Shown: positions 38,507 to 44,916 of the stretch, piece by piece
How positions within the stretch are numbered: position 1 is the stretch's first letter
Layout of the letters: each line of letters opens with the position of its first letter
Translations under genes and position numbers: made by a program
NCBI RefSeq assembly: GCF_001510645.1
Contig: NZ_LMVB01000001.1
Span: forward strand, 2,118,981 to 2,182,980
Length of the DNA: 64,000 nt
Direction of reading: 5' to 3'
Origin: Paenibacillus sp. FJAT-29882
Lineage (GTDB): Bacteria; Bacillota; Bacilli; Bacillales; DSM-1321
Notes under the pieces: generated by a model
The model's database searches: none
Told to the model about the DNA's origin: nothing
Seen by the model: only the letters and a program-made list of their open reading frames with translations

Positions 38507-38626
38507 CTAGAGCTTTTTCTCTGAAAGTAGTAAGTAGCCGCTTACTGCTTTTTTTGTTATTTTCTCTAATAAAAACTGCTTTGTTATACCTGATAAACTC
38601 AGCCATTCTCCAGCTTTGATTCTCAT
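38507..38626 (-). CDS. Possible tiny phage protein (39 aa)
   Basis: An ATGA overlap with the preceding gene and a GGTGAGG site seven bases upstream support the ATG at 38626. The product (MRIKAGEWLSLSGITKQFLL, KKAVSGYLLLSEKKL) is short and basic. A second frame beginning MAEFIRYNKAVF overlaps it, but has a poorer site. Low certainty. Confidence 0.4.
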   Translation of the reverse strand: MRIKAGEWLSLSGITKQFLLEKITKKAVSGYLLLSEKKL

Positions 38627-38895
38627 GAATTCCTCACCACCATTTCTACCAAAATCCCTTTAGCTCTCATCAACTTAACAACCTCTTCAAATCGATCACG
38701 ACGAACCTTTTTGTCGTGCAGTCTTTCAAGTTCGCGAATAGAATTTAACAAATCAATAGCCGTCAGCTTTGCTTCCTCAAAATCCCCTTCGTAAAGTGAC
38801 TTTTCAATACGTCCATAGCAACTATGTACGGCTCCAAACTCTTTGGCAGCATGCTTTATATCTTGCGGTAAAACTGAATTTTTAGTTAAATCCAT
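38623..38895 (-). CDS. Hypothetical phage protein
   Basis: A 90-residue charged helical protein from the ATG at 38895 (GGAGG nine bases upstream), MDLTKNSVLPQDIKHAAKEF to MVVRNS. The start overlaps the end of the XRE gene by ten bases, so the two are coupled. Helical composition (EGDFEEAKLTAIDLLNSIRE) suggests a tetratricopeptide-like bundle. No function assigned. Confidence 0.6.
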   Translation of the reverse strand: MDLTKNSVLPQDIKHAAKEFGAVHSCYGRIEKSLYEGDFEEAKLTAIDLLNSIRELERLHDKKVRRDRFEEVVKLMRAKGILVEMVVRNS

Positions 38896-39149
38896 ATAAT
38901 AAATCCTCCAATCAATGTTGATAGACTTTGAACAACAGTTGTAATATCTATTCCACATAGAAGAGCAGCCAGTGCTTCAGGAGCTTGAGTTGCCTGGAAC
39001 CATCTAATAGCATCCGCTAACTTTAATTCCAGCTTGTCATTCTCCAATCTCGAGACAGCACTCCTAGATATAAATATCTTTTCGGCCAGTTCCTCTTGGC
39101 TAAGTCCGGAGCGAAGCCGCGTTTTACGGAGCATTGAACCAAATTGCAT
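38886..39149 (-). CDS. XRE-family regulator of the early operon
   Basis: An 87-residue protein with an N-terminal helix-turn-helix: RLRSGLSQEELAEKIFISRS, AVSRLENDKLELKLADAIRW. The C-terminus is hydrophobic (STLIGGFIIWI). GGGAGGTG precedes the ATG, and TGTGCA repeats lie directly upstream, so it may regulate its own operon. It lies between the antirepressor and the recombination genes. Confidence 0.75.
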   Translation of the reverse strand: MQFGSMLRKTRLRSGLSQEELAEKIFISRSAVSRLENDKLELKLADAIRWFQATQAPEALAALLCGIDITTVVQSLSTLIGGFIIWI

Positions 39150-39170
39150 AATATGCTCACCTCCCTATAA

Positions 39171-39195
39171 TGTGCAGATATTGCACATGTGCAGA
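39171..39195. promoter_or_regulatory. TGTGCA operator-like repeats
   Basis: TGTGCA-GATAT-TGCACA forms a palindrome at 39171-39187, and TGTGCAGA occurs again at 39188. They lie 22 bases before the second XRE gene. Confidence 0.5.
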
Positions 39196-39256
39196 ATATG
39201 GACAGAATTTAAGTATTAAATTTAGTAAAATTTACATATAGGTAGAAACTAGATTG

Positions 39257-39955
39257 CTAGCTTACTTTACGAGGTAACCAGTTTTCTATGTAGCGGATTG
39301 CACTTTGTAGTTCCTGCCTCTTAACATCTTTGTAGCTGGCGACGCCGAACCTGTCTTTGATTTCCCGATAGATTTCTTTGAAAAGCCTGGCAGCTTCTTT
39401 CTTATCTTCGGTAAATTCATATACTCGGCGCGCTACACCTTTTTGTAAGCGACGTTGTTCGCCGTGATCAAGGGTAATTTGTTGTTCTACTTTTATTTCA
39501 AGCTCTTGAATCTTATTAGAATGTTCGGTAGTGACTAGTTTTAGCTCTTCTGTTTCCTCGGCTGTGATGGCTGATAGTTTCATGAGAGCGACTAAGGATT
39601 GTTTTTCGTTTAATGGGACGATCTTGTCTGTAGAGTAGCTTCCTGTTTGCCGGATGGATGGAAGAACTTCTTCTACAATCCAATCAGTGAATTTTTCTGC
39701 TTCCGGTTTACGAGAAGTGAAAACTAATTTATAAACACCAGCTTCGTTAATAACAGCCATTTGTTGCATTCCACCAAGGGTATTCACAGTATGAAGTCCC
39801 TTTTGTTTCGGATTTAATCGATCAACAGAACGAGTAACGTTTGTTAATTCCAAAATGTCACAAACATCTTTTGCTACGAACCAAGGCTGATTATCTTTCA
39901 AAACTGTTCTAACTTGTTGTTCTTGATAATTGAACACTTTTTGTAATTGATTCAT
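39257..39955 (-). CDS. Phage antirepressor (BRO-N plus C-terminal ORF6C-like domain)
   Basis: A 232-residue protein. Residues 1-110 are a BRO-N domain (VFNYQEQQVRTVLKDNQPWF, VAKDVCDILELTNVTRSVDR, ANEAG-type VINEAGVYKLVFTSRKPEAE). After a helical linker, the C-terminal domain (RRVYEFTEDKKEAARLFKEI, RFGVASYKDVKRQELQSAIR) resembles ORF6C. Such proteins release prophages by acting on repressors. Good GGAGG site upstream, shared with the end of the tiny gene before it. Confidence 0.85.
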   Translation of the reverse strand: MNQLQKVFNYQEQQVRTVLKDNQPWFVAKDVCDILELTNVTRSVDRLNPKQKGLHTVNTLGGMQQMAVINEAGVYKLVFTSRKPEAEKFTDWIVEEVLPSIRQTGSYSTDKIVPLNEKQSLVALMKLSAITAEETEELKLVTTEHSNKIQELEIKVEQQITLDHGEQRRLQKGVARRVYEFTEDKKEAARLFKEIYREIKDRFGVASYKDVKRQELQSAIRYIENWLPRKVS

Positions 39956-39966
39956 TCGTGGACCTC

Positions 39967-40113
39967 CTATAAATCGTGATATTCAAGAAACTTTACTAGA
40001 GCTTTTACAGCATCCTCTTTGCTATAACTGGGGTCATTAACAAGATCATAAGCAATCTTCAAAATATCTGTTCTCATTTCTGACTTTCGAAGCATTTCTT
40101 GGATGTCTGGCAA
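39967..40113 (-). CDS. Tiny acidic phage protein (48 aa)
   Basis: A TTG at 40113 follows AAGGAGG by about eight bases, overlapping the preceding gene's end. The product (MPDIQEMLRKSEMRTDILKI, ending VKFLEYHDL) is helical. Only 11 bases separate its stop from the antirepressor start, so it is a member of that operon. Function unknown. Confidence 0.6.
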   Translation of the reverse strand: MPDIQEMLRKSEMRTDILKIAYDLVNDPSYSKEDAVKALVKFLEYHDL

Positions 40114-40488
40114 TTAGACGACCTCCTTCTTGAAATAGCTTGTGTTTTCATCAACCCAGCGAGTGTGCTGCTCGATCCACTTGAACAACAAATGAGTCGG
40201 TACCAGAACTCCAGCTTCTCGAAATACCGGAAAGTCAGAACGATTTATCAACTCTGATGTCTTTGTCTCACCAATGTTGAACAGCTTCATCAACTGCTTT
40301 CTTGTAAGCAATGGAGGTAATTGGTCTTGTTGAAGTACTTCGGTTATAGATCGTTTAATCTCTTCTCGAAATATTTCTCGAATGTTCTCATCAACAAGCC
40401 CGAATACTTCTGTAACAGCTTTTTGTATTTCTGCATGGAAGATGCTTAAAACGTGTTCATCAGCTAGCTCTAATTTAACTTGGGCCAT
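40114..40488 (-). CDS. Excisionase-like DNA-binding protein
   Basis: A 124-residue protein from the ATG at 40488 (AAAGGAGAAG upstream). The C-terminal half contains a winged-helix/MerR-like element LPPLLTRKQLMKLFNIGETK and TSELINRSDFPVFREAGVLV typical of phage excisionase-like regulators. A helical N-terminus likely dimerises. It may be an early regulator or Xis; position downstream of cro favours early control. Confidence 0.65.
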   Translation of the reverse strand: MAQVKLELADEHVLSIFHAEIQKAVTEVFGLVDENIREIFREEIKRSITEVLQQDQLPPLLTRKQLMKLFNIGETKTSELINRSDFPVFREAGVLVPTHLLFKWIEQHTRWVDENTSYFKKEVV

Positions 40489-40583
40489 TATACTTCTCCT
40501 TTCGTACTTATAAATCGATCTTAACAAATTAGCTTTTTTCCAATTTTCACAGATAAGAATGCCGTACAAATTCATAACAGTTT

Positions 40584-40598
40584 GTTTCGCAAGGTAAT
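40584..40598. promoter_or_regulatory. Degenerate copy of the lysogeny operator
   Basis: GTTTCGCAAGGTAAT matches the operator GTTCCGTAAGGTAAC at 41139 in 12 of 15 positions and lies about 95 bases upstream of the excisionase-like gene start. Confidence 0.4.
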
Positions 40599-40694
40599 TA
40601 GCAATTCCTGTTTCTTATGCTTTCATGATGTTTCATTTTGATTAATGAAATTGGGAATTTATTCATAGGTTCATGTCAAGTGTTTTTTAATAAT

Positions 40695-40847
40695 TTACGA
40701 AATTTGAATTACTTGTTGCTGACAGATGTCACTCAGTTTCAGTTTCATCCCTTTTATAAGCTCTGGAACCTCTGCGAAGATTATGTTGTTAGCTGCTAAT
40801 ACATTGATTAAATCGTTTATGACTTATTCTTTTTTTTTTTGGTTCAT
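40695..40847 (-). pseudogene. Small phage ORF interrupted by TAA at codon 8
   Basis: AAAAGGAG precedes the ATG at 40847. The frame reads MNQKKKE, TAA, then stays open for 42 codons: VINDLINVLAANNIIFAEVP, ELIKGMKLKLSDICQQQ, to TAA at 40695. The downstream part looks like a real small phage protein. A run of 11 A just before the stop makes replication slippage possible, though a single indel does not restore the frame. Confidence 0.5.
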
Positions 40848-40860
40848 GCGATTACTCCTT

Positions 40861-41088
40861 TTAGGCTGAATTCGCTTTATCAAGTTCCCCTAAGGAACTA
40901 TCATTTTCAAAAAAAATAGTCCATTTGAAACTTAGTGAGCCAGCAATTCTTTTAGCGACAGCTACACTTGGTGTTTTCGTGCCATTTTCAACATGTGTAT
41001 AAAAGCTTCTAGATATGTCACACATTTTTGCTACTTGATCTTGTGTTAGCTTTCTATTGGTGCGTTTTTCTTTTAGCCAAGATCTCAA
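40861..41088 (-). CDS. Cro-like XRE repressor
   Basis: A 75-residue helix-turn-helix protein. The TTG at 41088 is preferred because GGAGGTGA lies eight bases upstream; the open frame continues to 41103. The motif KLTQDQVAKMCDISRSFYTH followed by VENGTKTPSVAVAKRIAGSL is classic XRE. It is divergent from the ImmR-like repressor across the operator array, with a consensus promoter at 41132-41160. Confidence 0.8.
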   Translation of the reverse strand: MRSWLKEKRTNRKLTQDQVAKMCDISRSFYTHVENGTKTPSVAVAKRIAGSLSFKWTIFFENDSSLGELDKANSA

Positions 41089-41131
41089 TTTCGTCACCTC
41101 CACGTTCCTTTTAGGAACATCTTATATTTGT

Positions 41132-41160
41132 ATTATATGTTCCGTAAGGTAACACGTCAA
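41132..41160 (-). promoter_or_regulatory. Cro-side (early) promoter
   Basis: Minus strand: TTGACG, 17 bases, TATAAT. The spacer contains the operator at 41139-41153, so bound repressor would exclude RNA polymerase. Confidence 0.85.
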
Positions 41161-41189
41161 CAACATATTAACTCTTTTAGGAACATTAA

Positions 41190-41218
41190 TCGAAAGTTTC
41201 TAAAAGAAACATTATAAT
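41190..41218 (+). promoter_or_regulatory. Repressor promoter
   Basis: TATAAT at 41213-41218 with a weak -35 (TCGAAA) 17 bases upstream. The operator at 41196-41210 fills the spacer, implying autoregulation. Confidence 0.6.
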
Positions 41219-41250
41219 AGCATTAAGAAACATAGGAAAGATGTGGTTTT

Positions 41251-41697
41251 GTGGATATTCTAGGTAAAAGAATAAAACAATTAAGAGAAAGTAAAAAACA
41301 AACAGATAGTAAGTACACCCAAGGGTATATAGCGAATTTAATCGGTGTTGCTAGAACTACATATACAGCTTATGAAAACGGGACTAAGCAACCATCTCTT
41401 GAGACTGTTAATAAGATTGCGGATGTATTTAGCGTTTCTACAGATTTTTTACAAGGACGAACGAACAATCCTACTCAATTGGGCCACGCTGAAAAAGATG
41501 AAAAAGACATCGCAAAGCGTATGGAAGAAATAAAAAAAGACCTATCTAGTCAAGATGGTCTCATGTTTTCTGGTGAACCCTTAAGTGAAGAAGCAGTAGA
41601 ATCACTTATGGAAGCAATGGAGCACATGGTTCGTCAAACTCAACGAATCAATAAGAAGTACATTCCTAAGAAGTACAGAGATAAAGAAACCGAATAG
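41251..41697 (+). CDS. ImmR-like CI repressor
   Basis: A 148-residue repressor from a GTG at 41251. N-terminal helix-turn-helix YTQGYIANLIGVARTTYTAY with ENGTKQPSLETVNKIADVFS, then a helical, charged C-terminus (VESLMEAMEHMVRQTQRINK). No LexA-like protease domain is present; inactivation is presumably by the ImmA-type protease encoded 18 bases downstream, as in ICEBs1 and related phages. Confidence 0.88.
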   Translation: MDILGKRIKQLRESKKQTDSKYTQGYIANLIGVARTTYTAYENGTKQPSLETVNKIADVFSVSTDFLQGRTNNPTQLGHAEKDEKDIAKRMEEIKKDLSSQDGLMFSGEPLSEEAVESLMEAMEHMVRQTQRINKKYIPKKYRDKETE

Positions 41698-41715
41698 GAA
41701 TGCGAGGCGAATCAA

Positions 41716-42156
41716 GTGGGTTGGATTAAAGAAAAGGTTATTGAACTTACGAAGAAATATGATACTAGAGATCCATTCGAACTTGCTTCATGCTTAAATG
41801 TGTTTGTGTTCGAATGGGACTTTCACGAAGAAATCAACGGGGTATACAAGTATGACAAACGAAACAAGTACATATACATCAATTCCAATTTAAATATAAA
41901 TAATAAATTGTTTACTTGTGCTCATGAGCTAGGCCATGTTGTACTCCATCCTAGAGCCAACACCCCTTTCATGAGAAAAAATACACTATTATCCGTGGAT
42001 AAGATCGAAAAAGAAGCTAATCGATTTGCTGTTGAATTGCTGGTTCCTGACGAAGCTTTGTATGACTACCAAGATAGCAATCTATCAATACATGAAATAT
42101 GTGAGCAATACTCAGTTCCTAAGGAGTTAGCGTGCATAAAAAATTTTAACAATTAA
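41716..42156 (+). CDS. ImmA/IrrE-type metalloprotease
   Basis: A 146-residue protein with the zinc motif FTCAHELGHVVLHP (HExxH) and a downstream Glu in KEANRFAVELLVPD, the ImmA third ligand. It probably cleaves the adjacent repressor during induction. It forms an operon with the repressor gene, ending at the terminator at 42186. Confidence 0.9.
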   Translation: MGWIKEKVIELTKKYDTRDPFELASCLNVFVFEWDFHEEINGVYKYDKRNKYIYINSNLNINNKLFTCAHELGHVVLHPRANTPFMRKNTLLSVDKIEKEANRFAVELLVPDEALYDYQDSNLSIHEICEQYSVPKELACIKNFNN

Positions 42157-42185
42157 CTAGGTATATCCACACATTACTATTTCAT

Positions 42186-42208
42186 CACGAAAATACATTC
42201 GTGTTTTT
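42186..42208 (+). terminator. Terminator of the immRA-like operon
   Basis: CACGAA-AATACA-TTCGTG followed by TTTTTATTTT on the plus strand. Confidence 0.8.
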
Positions 42209-42275
42209 ATTTTAGGCACCGATGGGTCAATTGCCCATATATACATAAATATCACATTCGATAGGAGGTTTATAA

Positions 42276-42338
42276 ATGAGCTGAAATTGTCCTTTTCGTA
42301 TAAACAGTTTCAGTTGTCTTTGCAAATTTATATATTAA
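42276..42338 (+). pseudogene. Possible small ORF with TGA at codon 3
   Basis: AGGAGG stands seven bases before the ATG at 42276, but codon 3 is TGA; the frame then continues for 17 codons (NCPFRINSFSCLCKFIY). Either a decayed micro-gene or a leader of the following membrane-protein gene. Weak evidence. Confidence 0.25.
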
Positions 42339-42357
42339 AGATAAACGGGGTGTAGAT

Positions 42358-43095
42358 TTGATAGCTATTTTCATAATAGGCTTTCTAGTATTTTTATTTT
42401 CTTTAACCTACCTAATTTTTCATTTTATTAAAAAGATAAAAAATAGGAACCGCACACTATCGAAAAAAATCTTCTATTCTACTTTTGTAGGGGGGTTACT
42501 CTTATTTATTGTCGGGGGTTCTTTTATGGATACTGGAATACAGGATCAATTAAATGAAGCCTTAGCAAATAATGAAAAATTAACTTCTGAAGTCAATGAA
42601 CTGAAGTCTAAGGTTAAAGAACTACAAAAAAGTAATAAGGATCTAATTACAGCTAATGAGAAATTAGATAAAGACTTAAAAGATACAACAACTAAGGTTA
42701 CAGCATTAGAACAAGCTAAACAGGAGCTAAACGATCAAAAAACTACCTTTGAACAGGACAAGGTCGGTCTCAATAAACAAATCACGGATTTAGATGCTAA
42801 AAATAAAACTTTAGAGAGCGAAGTTACTAGTTTAAAAGAACAACTTACAAACAAAAACACAACAGCTAGCGCAAACAAGAGTTCAAACTCTAACACATCA
42901 GGAACAACAAATAAGACTGCTTCATCATCTAATAGCTCGAGCCCAAAAACTGCTACGGATACTACTGGTGGAAATGAAACCTTTGCTAATTGCACTGAAC
43001 TTAGAAAAGTTTACCCCAACGGAGTACCGAGCTCTCATTCAGCCTATCAATCAAAAATGGACCGTGATAAAGACAATTATGCTTGCGAGAGATAA
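42358..43095 (+). CDS. Membrane-anchored coiled-coil protein with C-terminal excalibur domain
   Basis: A 245-residue protein from a TTG at 42358. Two N-terminal membrane spans (residues 1-25 and about 43-60), a 110-residue coiled coil, a Ser/Thr/Asn-rich linker and a C-terminal excalibur domain (FANCTELRKVYPNGVPSSHS, AYQSKMDRDKDNYACE), whose DxDxD-like loop binds calcium. It lies between immA and int and is expressed from the lysogen side, so surface exclusion is a plausible role. Confidence 0.75.
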   Translation: MIAIFIIGFLVFLFSLTYLIFHFIKKIKNRNRTLSKKIFYSTFVGGLLLFIVGGSFMDTGIQDQLNEALANNEKLTSEVNELKSKVKELQKSNKDLITANEKLDKDLKDTTTKVTALEQAKQELNDQKTTFEQDKVGLNKQITDLDAKNKTLESEVTSLKEQLTNKNTTASANKSSNSNTSGTTNKTASSSNSSSPKTATDTTGGNETFANCTELRKVYPNGVPSSHSAYQSKMDRDKDNYACER

Positions 43096-43102
43096 ATAGA
43101 TT

Positions 43103-43125
43103 GCCCTCCCCTGGGCTTTTCTTTT
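43103..43125 (+). terminator. Rho-independent terminator
   Basis: GCCC-TCCCCT-GGGC followed by TTTTCTTTT, directly after the excalibur gene. Confidence 0.75.
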
Positions 43126-43164
43126 AAAACTAAAACAGAACATATATTCTATATCGGAGGTTTC

Positions 43165-43359
43165 ATGATGAATGCTAAAAACGAAATTGAAAAATTCAAT
43201 CTACAAGAAGAAATTAAGAAGTCTAAACAAACAGGCGTGAAGTTGGTGAAAGTCCCTCTGCTCAATAATTTTAGATTAGTAGACGGTAAATTGCAATATG
43301 ACATCGAAGATTATATCGAGACGCCTATACATTTTTTGAAAGATGAAAAATTGAATTAA
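43165..43359 (+). CDS. Small hypothetical lysogeny-region protein
   Basis: A 64-residue protein with CGGAGG upstream of MMNAKNEIEKFNLQEEIKKS; the C-terminal part is beta-rich (NNFRLVDGKLQYDIEDYIET). No membrane segment or known motif. Between the excalibur gene and the repeat-rich leader of the integrase. Confidence 0.55.
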   Translation: MMNAKNEIEKFNLQEEIKKSKQTGVKLVKVPLLNNFRLVDGKLQYDIEDYIETPIHFLKDEKLN

Positions 43360-43393
43360 GGAGTCGCGCATGCGCGTATCATCATCATCTATA

Positions 43394-43428
43394 TTCTTAT
43401 TCTCTTTCTTATTCTCTTTCTTATTCTT
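43394..43428. repeat. Three tandem copies of a TTTCTTATTCTC 12-mer
   Basis: Copies at 43394 (11 bases, lacking the first T), 43405 and 43417 (last base T). A pure pyrimidine/A tract continues to about 43446. Confidence 0.7.
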
Positions 43429-43470
43429 AGTTCTTCTTCTTCCCCCTAGTCTATGGATAGTCTATGCATA

Positions 43471-43636
43471 CCCTATCGATACCGTATAGATATGGTATAA
43501 AACCTTTATGTATCAAGGGTTACAGCAATTTCAACAAATATGTAAAATCTATCCTATAGATACTGTACTTATACCATATCCGTAGTGTTTCTATAGAGTA
43601 TGCATACGGTATCTACACCCTATTTATACCGTATGC
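43471..43636. repeat. Array of CCTAT-nn-ATACYGTA repeats and inverted partners upstream of int
   Basis: CCTATCGATACCGTA (43472), CCTATAGATACTGTA (43553) and CCTATTTATACCGTA (43619) are direct copies; TACGGTATCTA (43605) is an inverted partial copy. GATATGGTATAA (43489) has an exact inverted partner at 43569. The array occupies the integrase leader and is very AT-rich. These look like protein-binding sites, e.g. for Int, Xis or a regulator. Confidence 0.6.
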
Positions 43637-43680
43637 AAGGAGTATAGATAGACCTTAAAAATGAAAGGTTGTGGAATATA

Positions 43681-44838
43681 TTGGCATACTTCCGGAAAGT
43701 GAAAGCAAAAAATAAAAAAGGATATACTTGGGCATTTACGATTGAAATTGGGATTGATCCTGAAACAGGAAAAAGAAAACAACTCACACGAAGAGGTTTT
43801 GAAACTAAAAAAGATGCAGAGATGGCTTCAGGAAAGATTCAACAGGAAATAGAGAATGATGAATTTATTCAACCGAAAAAGGTACTTGTAAAAGATTTTA
43901 TGGTCGACTGGCTAAATAATATTGCTAAACAAAATGTTAAGCCTTCTACTTTTGCTGGTTATAAAGGGGTTGTTGCTAAAAGGATCATTCCTATATTCGG
44001 GGCTTTAAAACTAGAACAACTAAAACCTATTATGATTACAAAATATTATAATTCACTCTTAGAAGAAGGATTATCTGAGGAATATATTGATTATATACAT
44101 TCTATTCTTAAAACATCCTTAAATACTGCTGTAAAATGGGAATTCATTAAAACAAATCCTGTTGTAAAAGCTGATAAACCTTCTCTTAAGAAAAAAAGCG
44201 TTTCAACATGGAGTATAGAAGAATGTAATGCATTTCTCTCCAAAGCGAACGAAGACAGCAAACCTCATTTTTATATTTTGTATTTATTAGCAATCTATAC
44301 TGGAATGAGACGAGGAGAAATATTAGGATTGAAATGGAGCGATATTATTTTTACCCAAAAGAAAATAAGTATTGCTAGGACTCTATATTATATCCACGAT
44401 CAAGGTATTATTGAACAATCGACCAAAAACGACGGATCAACTCGTGTAATTTCTATATCTGATATGGTAATAAACGAACTAAAAAAACATCAATTGTGGC
44501 AGAAAGAACGTAAACTAGAATATGGTATCCCCTATTCAGAAGATGGATATATAACAGCTAATCACAAAGGCGAAGCATTGAATCCAAATTACGTTTATAA
44601 TCATTTTGTAAAAATGACTAAGAAAGCAGGATTAAAGAAAATACGCTTCCATGATTTACGTCATACACATGCTACAATTATGCTGCAGCTAGGAGAACAT
44701 CCGAAAATCGTCTCTGAGAGATTAGGACATTCTTCAATCGAAATGACGATGAATACCTATTCTCACGTTACACCAGATATGCAGCAAGATTCTTCTGATC
44801 GCTTTGAAGAGGCCTTAAAAAACGCGAAAAATCTATAA
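43681..44838 (+). CDS. int: Tyrosine integrase
   Basis: About 385 residues from the TTG at 43681 (AAAGG upstream; a TTG at 43669 is an alternative). An AP2-like arm-binding N-terminus (GYTWAFTIEIGIDPETGKRK) and SAM-like core-binding domain (VKDFMVDWLNNIAKQNVKPS) precede the catalytic domain with Arg in TGMRRGEILGLKW, His/Arg in FHDLRHTHATIML, His in LGHSSIEMTMN and Tyr in TYSHVTPD. It lies at the end of the prophage and is followed by GTGGTCAA repeats and the mutL terminator. Confidence 0.93.
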   Translation: MAYFRKVKAKNKKGYTWAFTIEIGIDPETGKRKQLTRRGFETKKDAEMASGKIQQEIENDEFIQPKKVLVKDFMVDWLNNIAKQNVKPSTFAGYKGVVAKRIIPIFGALKLEQLKPIMITKYYNSLLEEGLSEEYIDYIHSILKTSLNTAVKWEFIKTNPVVKADKPSLKKKSVSTWSIEECNAFLSKANEDSKPHFYILYLLAIYTGMRRGEILGLKWSDIIFTQKKISIARTLYYIHDQGIIEQSTKNDGSTRVISISDMVINELKKHQLWQKERKLEYGIPYSEDGYITANHKGEALNPNYVYNHFVKMTKKAGLKKIRFHDLRHTHATIMLQLGEHPKIVSERLGHSSIEMTMNTYSHVTPDMQQDSSDRFEEALKNAKNL

Positions 44839-44840
44839 AT

Positions 44841-44859
44841 GTGGTCAATCCGTGGTCAA
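44841..44859 (+). repeat. GTGGTCAA direct repeats (probable att arm sites)
   Basis: GTGGTCAA at 44841-44848 and 44852-44859, 11 bases apart, two bases after the integrase stop. Similar repeats follow tyrosine-integrase genes in many Firmicute phages. Confidence 0.55.
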
Positions 44860-44867
44860 ATAGCCAT

Positions 44868-44914
44868 AACAAAAGGTTGAAGCCCCTATTCTACAAGGGT
44901 TTCAACCTTTTGTT
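44868..44914. terminator. Bidirectional terminator of int and mutL, prophage junction region
   Basis: AACAAAAGGTTGAA pairs perfectly with TTCAACCTTTTGTT, with an inner CCC/GGG. It ends both converging genes. The attachment core must lie between the integrase stop and about this point, since mutL is complete. Confidence 0.75.
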
Positions 44915-44916
44915 AT

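Larger units (their letters stand above)
41104..41231. promoter_or_regulatory. Lysogeny operator array
   Basis: Fifteen-base partial palindromes of the type GTTYC-n5-GRAAC: GTTCCTTTTAGGAAC (41104-41118), GTTCCGTAAGGTAAC (41139-41153), AACTCTTTTAGGAAC (41170-41184), GTTTCTAAAAGAAAC (41196-41210), and a half site ending TAAGAAAC (41224-41231). Two sit inside promoter spacers. Confidence 0.8.

Noticed and set aside
43360-43670. Repeat array as a CRISPR
   Set aside because: Repeats are short, degenerate, in both orientations and without uniform spacers; no cas genes.
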